From 21-14-0-10-47-8 sp966211455 (GTDB lineage: Bacteria; Bdellovibrionota; Bdellovibrionia; Bdellovibrionales; Bdellovibrionaceae), in NCBI GenBank assembly GCA_966211455.1, contig CBIHNI010000014.1, positions 1 to 64,000 on the forward strand: 64,000 nucleotides of DNA, read 5' to 3'. The notes below the pieces were generated by a model that saw nothing but the letters and a program-made list of their open reading frames with translations, searched no databases and was not told where the DNA came from. The translations under genes and the position numbers were made by a program. Positions 58,454 through 64,000 of the stretch are shown in pieces (position 1 is the first letter of the stretch; each line of letters opens with the position of its first letter).

Positions 58454-59377
58454 CTATCCTTCAAATGCATTCAAAACAGCTTGGCCTTGTCTGGTTCCGG
58501 CGCGGATCTTTTTCTCAAGATCATTCATCTTCGCAACAGACCGAAATAATTTGGCCAGCGCTTCTGGCGTTTCGGCGGCAATCCACCACGAGCAGGTTCC
58601 GCTTGGGTGGGATTCGGGATCGGTGGTGAGGCGGATCCAGCCTTGGTCGCTGCCAAAGACGTGGCAGATAGCGCCAGATTTCATTGTGCCTTCGCTGTGA
58701 TCGGGGTAAAGGGCTTTGAGACTTGCGATATCGGCAGCCGCGACGGGCGTGGTGAAAGCGCGAAGCCACAGGCCTGATTTGTTCATATTCAGGGGTGCGC
58801 ACTCTTCAGATTTGTCGGTGTCCGCATCCGGTCCCCAGAAGCTGGAGGGCACATAATCCGATTGGTAAAAATCAGCAAACATGCCGAAGGCCCACTCGGA
58901 AAAGCGCGGTGTCTCTGGCAGCCAGGAGTTGGTTTCCCTCGAGTACTGGCGAAGGATGGGATCGTCGCCGCTGTCCCGTTCCATGAACACCAGGATGATG
59001 ACATGCACATCGGTCTGCAAAAACACCAAAGGCTTGCCATCCGTCGGGATGGCATTGTGCAAGCGCAGAAGCTCTTCATCCCACTGGCCTTGGTGTGAAT
59101 GTTCGTAAGCGGCAAAAATCTGATCCAGCGATCTGAATTCGCCTTCCATGTATTCGGGCCATAGATTGTAAAGCGGGATGTTCCAGAACTGACCTTCGAC
59201 GGTCATCGGAATCTTGCAGTTTGTTTGGTAAAATTCGGCCAGCACGGCGGGAAATTGAAAGCCCGTTTTTTTCTGCCAGGCTTCGATCTTTGCCACGACC
59301 TGCGGATCGGTTTGCGGCGAGATGTGCAAAAGCTCAAAGACGGGATCTAGGGGGGAGACAAAACTTTTTGGGTTCAT
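58454..59377 (-). CDS. SMI1/KNR4 (SUKH)-like protein
   Basis: 307 residues. The N-terminal third has the SUKH look: IEAWQKKTGFQFPAVLAEFY followed by LWPEYMEGEFRSLDQIFAAY. A second part (about 205-307) has a new domain I do not recognise (ITSWWIAAE-type stretch, PESHPSGTCSWWIAAETPEA). SUKH proteins are often immunity proteins in toxin systems, but no toxin is adjacent. No signal peptide. AGGGG lies before the ATG. Confidence 0.65.
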   Translation of the reverse strand: MNPKSFVSPLDPVFELLHISPQTDPQVVAKIEAWQKKTGFQFPAVLAEFYQTNCKIPMTVEGQFWNIPLYNLWPEYMEGEFRSLDQIFAAYEHSHQGQWDEELLRLHNAIPTDGKPLVFLQTDVHVIILVFMERDSGDDPILRQYSRETNSWLPETPRFSEWAFGMFADFYQSDYVPSSFWGPDADTDKSEECAPLNMNKSGLWLRAFTTPVAAADIASLKALYPDHSEGTMKSGAICHVFGSDQGWIRLTTDPESHPSGTCSWWIAAETPEALAKLFRSVAKMNDLEKKIRAGTRQGQAVLNAFEG

Positions 59378-59553
59378 ACCCCTATGGTAAGGAAGCCCAA
59401 CCAGTTCGTCTACGTCTTAACTTAAAGCGCAAAGTTGGAATCGATCAATGGAACTGTTAACTTTAATATCAAACAAGACGATATGGCTCATGACGGAAGG
59501 GAAGCGAGTGATTGATGATTCATTCACGCGAATATTGCAAAGGTATTTTCTAG

Positions 59554-59883
59554 TTATTCGTAAATCTGATTCACTAAAAAATCTTCGAATTCGTCCTCGG
59601 CCATCTCTTGGATCGCGTCTGCGGCTTCGGAAAGATTATTGTTTTGAAGCAAAGAAACAATGTCTGTCTTCTTCATGTAATCGGATTCCACGAATTTATT
59701 TGAACAGCGTTGGCAACTCATCTGGCCTGTTTTATCGTTCGTTTCGATGATGTCGTCGCTATGACATTTGGGGCATTGATAAGCATATGCGATGATGATT
59801 TCAAGTGCCTGCTGGAATTCGCTTTTATTTTCGTCTTTCATATTGCGAAAAGCGTAATGTGCTTTTTTGAATACTTCAATCAT
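59554..59883 (-). CDS. Small zinc-ribbon protein, 109 residues
   Basis: Soluble protein with a zinc-ribbon C4 site: CPKCHSDDIIETND and MSCQRCSNKF (about residues 37-62), between a helical N-terminus (MIEVFKKAHYAFRNMKDENK) and an acidic C-terminal helix (AEDEFEDFLVNQIYE). Low G+C codons as in 57661-58371. No family recognised. It ends about 180 bp from the SUKH-like gene start, a gap with no other content that I can see. Confidence 0.65.
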   Translation of the reverse strand: MIEVFKKAHYAFRNMKDENKSEFQQALEIIIAYAYQCPKCHSDDIIETNDKTGQMSCQRCSNKFVESDYMKKTDIVSLLQNNNLSEAADAIQEMAEDEFEDFLVNQIYE

Positions 59884-59980
59884 CTACCCTAGAATAGATA
59901 TTACAAAAACCAATCCTTTCAAGACACCGGCCGCCACCAAATCCCTAACCTTCTACCCGGATCGCGCAAGCAGGCCCGCC

Positions 59981-60011
59981 AAAAAAAAGACCGAGCTTTC
60001 GCCCGGTCTTT
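59981..60011 (-). terminator. Intrinsic terminator of icd
   Basis: AAAGACCGAGC (59986-59996) and GCCCGGTCTTT (60001-60011) pair with one G-T pair; read leftward the hairpin is followed by a T-run. It lies about 30 bp beyond the icd stop codon. Confidence 0.9.
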
Positions 60012-60040
60012 CGAATTCACAAAATTTGCGATCAACCGTC

Positions 60041-61264
60041 TTACGACAAAGCCTTTTGCAGGCCTTGGTTGATGGCTTCCAAGAATGGTTCGGTGTTCAT
60101 GTATTTGTCGGCTGGAACCTTGTCGCCGTAAATGCACACCGCCAGGTCCTTGGTCATCTTGCCGCTTTCGACAGTCTGCACGCAGACTTTTTCCAAAGCG
60201 TTGGCAAAGTTGATCAGTTCTTGATTGCCGTCCAATTTTCCACGGAAAGCCAAACCACGAGTCCACGCAAAGATCGATGCGATTGGATTTGTCGAAGTCG
60301 GTTTTCCTTGTTGGTGCATGCGATAGTGACGAGTCACGGTTCCGTGCGCCGCTTCGGATTCCATCGTTTTGCCGTCTGGAGTGATCAGCACCGAAGTCAT
60401 CAAGCCCAGTGAGCCGAAGCCTTGGGCGACCGTGTCCGATTGAACGTCACCGTCATAGTTCTTACAGGCCCAAACAAAGTTTCCGTTCCATTTCAAAGCG
60501 CTTGCGACCATGTCGTCGATCAAGCGGTGTTCGTAAGTGATGCCGGCCGCTTCGAATTGGCCTTTGAATTCTTTTTGATAGATCTCTTCGAAGATGTCTT
60601 TGAAGCGACCATCGTATTTTTTCAAGATGGTGTTTTTCGACGAGAAGTACAAAGGCCATTTTTTCGAAAGGGCCATGTTGAAGCAGCTTTTCGCAAAGCC
60701 ACGGATCGATTCGTCGGTGTTGAACATCGCCATCGCCACGCCATCACCTTTGTAGTTGTGCACTTCGTGCGTGATGGTTTCGCCGTTTTCAGCTGCGAAA
60801 GTGATTGTCAGTTTGCCTTTGCCTTTGGTGACAAAATCAGTGGCGCGGTACTGGTCACCGAAAGCGTGACGGCCGATGCAGATCGGAGCGGTCCAGTTCG
60901 GAACCAAGCGGGGAACGTTTTGGCAGATGATCGGCTCGCGGAAAACAGTGCCATCCAAGATGTTGCGGATGGTGCCGTTGGGTGATTTCCACATTTGCTT
61001 CAGGTTGAACTCTTTCACACGCGCTTCGTCCGGCGTGATGGTCGCGCATTTCACGCCGACATTGTATTTTTTGATCGCTTCGGCGGCTTCAACGGTCACG
61101 CGGTCTTCGGTCTTATCGCGATTTTCCATGCCGAGGTCGTAATATTTCAAATCGATATCCAGGTAAGGCAAGATCAGCTTTTCGCGGATGAAGTGCCAGA
61201 TGATACGAGTCATTTCGTCGCCATCAAGTTCAACGACCGGGTTTGCAACTTTAATTTTCTTCAT
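60041..61264 (-). CDS. icd: NADP-dependent isocitrate dehydrogenase (eukaryotic-like homodimeric type)
   Basis: About 407 residues, converting isocitrate to 2-oxoglutarate and CO2 with NADPH production in the TCA cycle. The sequence VVELDGDEMTRIIWHFIREK near the start, KSPNGTIRNILDGTVFREPI, and DMVASALKWNGNFVWACKNY then DGDVQSDTVAQGFGSLGLMT are hallmarks of the type II (eukaryote-like) enzyme rather than E. coli Icd. AGGAGAA lies 8 bases before the ATG at 61264. The gene is alone, with its own terminator, and the 250-bp upstream gap holds no further gene. Confidence 0.97.
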   Translation of the reverse strand: MKKIKVANPVVELDGDEMTRIIWHFIREKLILPYLDIDLKYYDLGMENRDKTEDRVTVEAAEAIKKYNVGVKCATITPDEARVKEFNLKQMWKSPNGTIRNILDGTVFREPIICQNVPRLVPNWTAPICIGRHAFGDQYRATDFVTKGKGKLTITFAAENGETITHEVHNYKGDGVAMAMFNTDESIRGFAKSCFNMALSKKWPLYFSSKNTILKKYDGRFKDIFEEIYQKEFKGQFEAAGITYEHRLIDDMVASALKWNGNFVWACKNYDGDVQSDTVAQGFGSLGLMTSVLITPDGKTMESEAAHGTVTRHYRMHQQGKPTSTNPIASIFAWTRGLAFRGKLDGNQELINFANALEKVCVQTVESGKMTKDLAVCIYGDKVPADKYMNTEPFLEAINQGLQKALS

Positions 61265-61535
61265 GATTTCTCCTGGATGTCTCAAATCGATTTCTGTTTA
61301 AGTGTTGATCGATTGTTAACGTGGCCCAACAATTTGTGTGAAAGTTCGCCACTGCACAGTCATTTATCTGTGCGTCAATTTAAACGAAGCTCAAAGCCTT
61401 TGTCGAACTGAAATACACAATCAACTTACCGCACAATAAGCCCGAACAAATCATCCCAAAACCACTGTCTCAATTCGGGATCCAAGGACTTCGACAAAAA
61501 GCATGCTAAAATAAGTGTCAGGTGCGAGGTTTCCC

Positions 61536-62153
61536 ATGAACGGTTTCAAAGACCGACGAGCCACGGGACTTCTCTTGTTCCAAAAGGGACGCGGCCGCTG
61601 GGTGTTGGCCGTGACCGCAGCGATGATTTCACTTCTTGTTCTCTTGGAGCTGAGCGGTTCCGACACTTCTGACATTTCGCTGCGCGATTTGGCCTCTTTG
61701 CAGAAGGTCGAAACCGCCGTTTCGGGCGTTTCCAAGTCTTTGGCCGTCAGCCAAGAGGCCGTACCCGCGATTTTGAAGGATCACATCGAAAGTCTCTTCA
61801 AAATCATCGAATCCAATCCGCCCAATCGCGACTCTTTGCTGCGCGAATTGAAACGGGTCTTGCAGCAAAGCTTCAAAGGCCAAGAGGACTGCTGGTCCTG
61901 CGTCGGCACCGAATACTTTGACCGATATGATGCTTTGGTGGGCAGTGCTGAATCGCGCAAACCCTTGGGGCTGAAAGAGTGGATTGCGCTTGGCGATGAG
62001 GCTTTTCAGCAGCAGCAATTGGATGATGCTCGTGCGAGCTACAGCGAAGCCCTGCAAATCATGGACGAGCGGGTCTTTGAGCCGGACGAATCCGTCGATA
62101 CCAAAGCTTTGGATCGCATCACCGAGCGCTGCAAACAGCTGAATTGCCGCTAA
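61536..62153 (+). CDS. Membrane-anchored protein with TPR-like C-terminus, 205 residues
   Basis: N-terminal basic stretch, one membrane segment (VLAVTAAMISLLVLLELS), a helical middle (LFKIIESNPPNRDSLLRELK), two Cys in EDCWSCVGTEYFD, and a C-terminal helix-turn-helix pair resembling one TPR unit (IALGDEAFQQQQLDDARASY then SEALQIMDERVF). No family recognised. GAGG lies 8 bases before the ATG at 61536. Confidence 0.7.
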   Translation: MNGFKDRRATGLLLFQKGRGRWVLAVTAAMISLLVLLELSGSDTSDISLRDLASLQKVETAVSGVSKSLAVSQEAVPAILKDHIESLFKIIESNPPNRDSLLRELKRVLQQSFKGQEDCWSCVGTEYFDRYDALVGSAESRKPLGLKEWIALGDEAFQQQQLDDARASYSEALQIMDERVFEPDESVDTKALDRITERCKQLNCR

Positions 62154-62204
62154 CCATCAGCATCAGACCTTGCGTTTCAAGCGCGCTCTTTCTCCAATAG
62201 AGAA

Positions 62205-62720
62205 ATGAGATCTTTATTTTTTATTCTTGTTCTGGTGTTCGGTTTTTCGGCTTCGGCGGCCAGCCGATTGTCTTCGTCTTATGCGCCGACTTTCACTTAT
62301 GATCTGGGGATCTCCAGCGGTACCTACAATGACAAGGGCTACAGCGAAATTCAGCTGGGCTTGAACTGGTATCTGGCGGAACATTTTGTTTGGCGCAACT
62401 CGGTCTTTTCGCGTTTTGGAACCGGCATCGACACGGTGGCCGGGCTCGATACCTCGGGCCGTTTCGTGTACAACACGCCCCGGGACGAACAAGGTTTCGG
62501 AGTCGGCTTCTTTGCCGGTCCCGGATACCGCATCTCAAAAAAAGAAAATTCAGGTCTCTTCGCCGAGGCGGGCCTGCTTTTGAAAATGGCAGGCTTCGCG
62601 GCCGGTGTGGGCGCGAAATCGATTTATTACAGCTCGCCCGGCAAAGATGCCAGCGGCAACGAGTTCAGTCACAGTGACACCGTGGTTTTCTTGATCTTGG
62701 CTGCGGGCGGGTCATTTTGA
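62205..62720 (+). CDS. Small outer-membrane beta-barrel-like protein
   Basis: 171 residues with a signal peptide ending FSASAAS. Alternating hydrophobic and aromatic residues in stretches such as YSEIQLGLNWYLAEHFVWRN, GFGVGFFAGPGYRISKKENS and GLFAEAGLLLKMAGFAAGVG, and a C-terminal Phe (AAGGSF), fit a small eight-stranded barrel. It resembles OprF/OmpW-like N-terminal domains only in pattern. It overlaps the next gene start by one base. Confidence 0.75.
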   Translation: MRSLFFILVLVFGFSASAASRLSSSYAPTFTYDLGISSGTYNDKGYSEIQLGLNWYLAEHFVWRNSVFSRFGTGIDTVAGLDTSGRFVYNTPRDEQGFGVGFFAGPGYRISKKENSGLFAEAGLLLKMAGFAAGVGAKSIYYSSPGKDASGNEFSHSDTVVFLILAAGGSF

Positions 62721-63991
62721 TGTTAACCAGAGAAATTGAGATTCTGGGGACGGTATTTTTCGCTATCGCGATCTTGCACACGTTTGCGGCGTCGCAGGTT
62801 CTGAAATTTTCCCACCGCTTTGCAAAAGGTTCGGCCGCCCAGATGTTTTTCCATCTGCTGGGCGAAGTCGAAGTCGTCTTCGGATTTTGGGCCGCCATCC
62901 TGATGGCGATCTTCGCGCTTTGGCAGGGGCCCGGATTTGCGATCGATTACCAGGGCTCTTTGAGTTTCGCGGAACCGGTTTTTGTTTTCGTCATTATGAT
63001 TGTGGCCGCGACAAAGCCGGTTTTGCAATTTGTTGAAAGCGTGATCGCTTTCACTTCGCAAGCGCTGGGAAAAGCGACGGGGCTTGGGCGTCATCACAGC
63101 GATTTTTTGATGATCTTGATTTTGGGTCCGCTGGCGGGGAGCCTGATCACCGAGCCTGCGGCGATGACCGTGACCGCCTTGTTGCTGTCGCGCCGTCTGC
63201 ACAAAGCACCGAATCGCTTTCTGTATTTCCTGCTGGGAACTTTGTTCGTGAACGTTTCGATCGGTGGGGCGCTGACTTCTTTTGCGGCTCCTCCGATTTT
63301 AATGGTCGCGGGCAAATGGGGCTGGGGGGTGCGCGAAGTCTTTTTGCAGTTTGGCTGGAAGAGTATTTTGGCCGTGAGCCTGAACGCGATCCTTTTTGTC
63401 GCTGCCAACTTTCGCAAACTTCCTGAATTCTGCCAGCCCGTTCATGAGCCGTCCTCGAACGAAAAGCTCCCGGCGTGGGTCACGGGCCTGCATCTGATTT
63501 TTTTGGTCGCCATCGTTTTAGCCGCCCATCATATTTCTTTTGCCTTGGGACTTTTCTTACTTTTCGTGGGTCTGACACAGGTGACGAAGCGCTATCAAAA
63601 TCATCTGCGCCTGCGCGAAAGCTTGCTGGTCGCATTTTTCTTAGCCGGTATCGTGATGTTCGGCCCATTTCAAAAATGGTGGCTCGAGCCCTTGCTGACG
63701 GATATCAACCACTGGCTCTTGTACGCAGCCGCCACCGCACTGACGGCGATCACCGACAACGCAGCTTTGACCTTCCTGGGCTCACAAGTCGAAGGCTTAA
63801 GCGAGATCTCGAAATATTACCTGGTCGCCGGCGCCATCGCGGGCGGGGGGCTTACGATCATCGCCAATGCCCCGAATGCGGCCGGCTATTCGATTCTGCA
63901 AAGATTTTTTCCCACAGGCCTCAATCCCGGCTGGCTTTTCTTAGGCGCGCTCATGCCCACGTTGGGCGCGGTGCTCTTCTTGGCAATTTGA
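62720..63991 (+). CDS. Putative Na+/H+ antiporter (PF07399-like)
   Basis: About 423 residues with roughly ten membrane segments. Conserved stretches are SFAEPVFVFVIMIVAATKPV, ITEPAAMTVTALLLSRRL, GGALTSFAAPPILMVAGKWG and ALTAITDNAALTFLGSQVEG, the pattern of the putative Na+/H+ antiporter family related to NhaD-like ion transporters. Pairs of Asp/Thr/Asn in ITDNAALTFLG and ITEPAA resemble the ion-binding sites of the ion transporter superfamily. The ATG shares a base with the stop codon of the barrel gene. It ends near the right edge of the window. Confidence 0.82.
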   Translation: MLTREIEILGTVFFAIAILHTFAASQVLKFSHRFAKGSAAQMFFHLLGEVEVVFGFWAAILMAIFALWQGPGFAIDYQGSLSFAEPVFVFVIMIVAATKPVLQFVESVIAFTSQALGKATGLGRHHSDFLMILILGPLAGSLITEPAAMTVTALLLSRRLHKAPNRFLYFLLGTLFVNVSIGGALTSFAAPPILMVAGKWGWGVREVFLQFGWKSILAVSLNAILFVAANFRKLPEFCQPVHEPSSNEKLPAWVTGLHLIFLVAIVLAAHHISFALGLFLLFVGLTQVTKRYQNHLRLRESLLVAFFLAGIVMFGPFQKWWLEPLLTDINHWLLYAAATALTAITDNAALTFLGSQVEGLSEISKYYLVAGAIAGGGLTIIANAPNAAGYSILQRFFPTGLNPGWLFLGALMPTLGAVLFLAI

Positions 63992-64000
63992 TAAGATTTG

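Overview
The window looks like a chromosomal piece from a Bdellovibrio-type predatory bacterium (Bdellovibrionota); this is inferred from gene content, not from a search. It is gene-dense and moderate in G+C. Many products are exported hydrolases and lipoproteins: a subtilase, an M64-type metallopeptidase, an HNH-type nuclease-like protein, a lytic transglycosylase and an amidase. There are many sensor kinases, an HD-GYP response regulator, a TIGR02147/DUF4423-type regulator, and many small exported proteins with no recognisable relatives.

Layout. 0-4.8 kb: XRE-type regulator, O-methyltransferase, a Flp-pilin-like protein, a PlsC-type acyltransferase divergent from glpK, and a cyclic-nucleotide-binding protein. 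4.9-16.4 kb: radA, a lytic transglycosylase overlapping two oppB/C-type permease genes, then leftward groups pth-ychF-amidase and prs-rplY. 16.5-24.4 kb: a STAS protein, an unlisted 48-residue Ser/Arg-rich peptide gene, the leftward group amidase_3-rph-rdgB-lipoprotein hydrolase, a coiled-coil periplasmic protein, and the coupled uppP-mscS pair. 24.5-36.9 kb: the subtilase, two DUF4360-like secreted proteins, pyrC-yciB, an Ala/Pro-rich membrane protein with a HEAT protein, the nuclease-like protein, the M64 peptidase, a Cys-repeat lipoprotein and a GAF histidine kinase. 37-49 kb: a phosphotransferase-like kinase, an MCP, an aldo/keto reductase group, and a signalling block (two histidine kinases, REC-HD-GYP, pseudo-receiver-CheX, periplasmic binding protein). 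49-57.5 kb: the TIGR02147-type regulator between two secreted-protein genes with matching promoters, a tRNA(CAU), lipoproteins, and a stand-alone secretin N-domain protein. 57.6-60 kb: a lower-G+C accessory-looking block. 60-64 kb: icd, a small membrane protein, a beta-barrel protein and an Na+/H+ antiporter-like protein at the right edge.

Three things are not explained by standard annotation. First, a dispersed intergenic element occurs four times (4902-5222, 14291-14620, 22362-22453, 27064-27548). Its ends are conserved, its stem-loop covaries between copies, and its middle is exchangeable; one copy carries two tandem hairpins with a shared CCAGTTGG loop. Second, two leftward secreted-protein genes beside the TIGR02147-type regulator have near-identical promoters with 17-bp spacers and TTTAGCTAAA palindromes, suggesting a local regulon. 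Third, a 48-residue RS-type peptide gene has its own Shine-Dalgarno sequence, leader hairpin and terminator.
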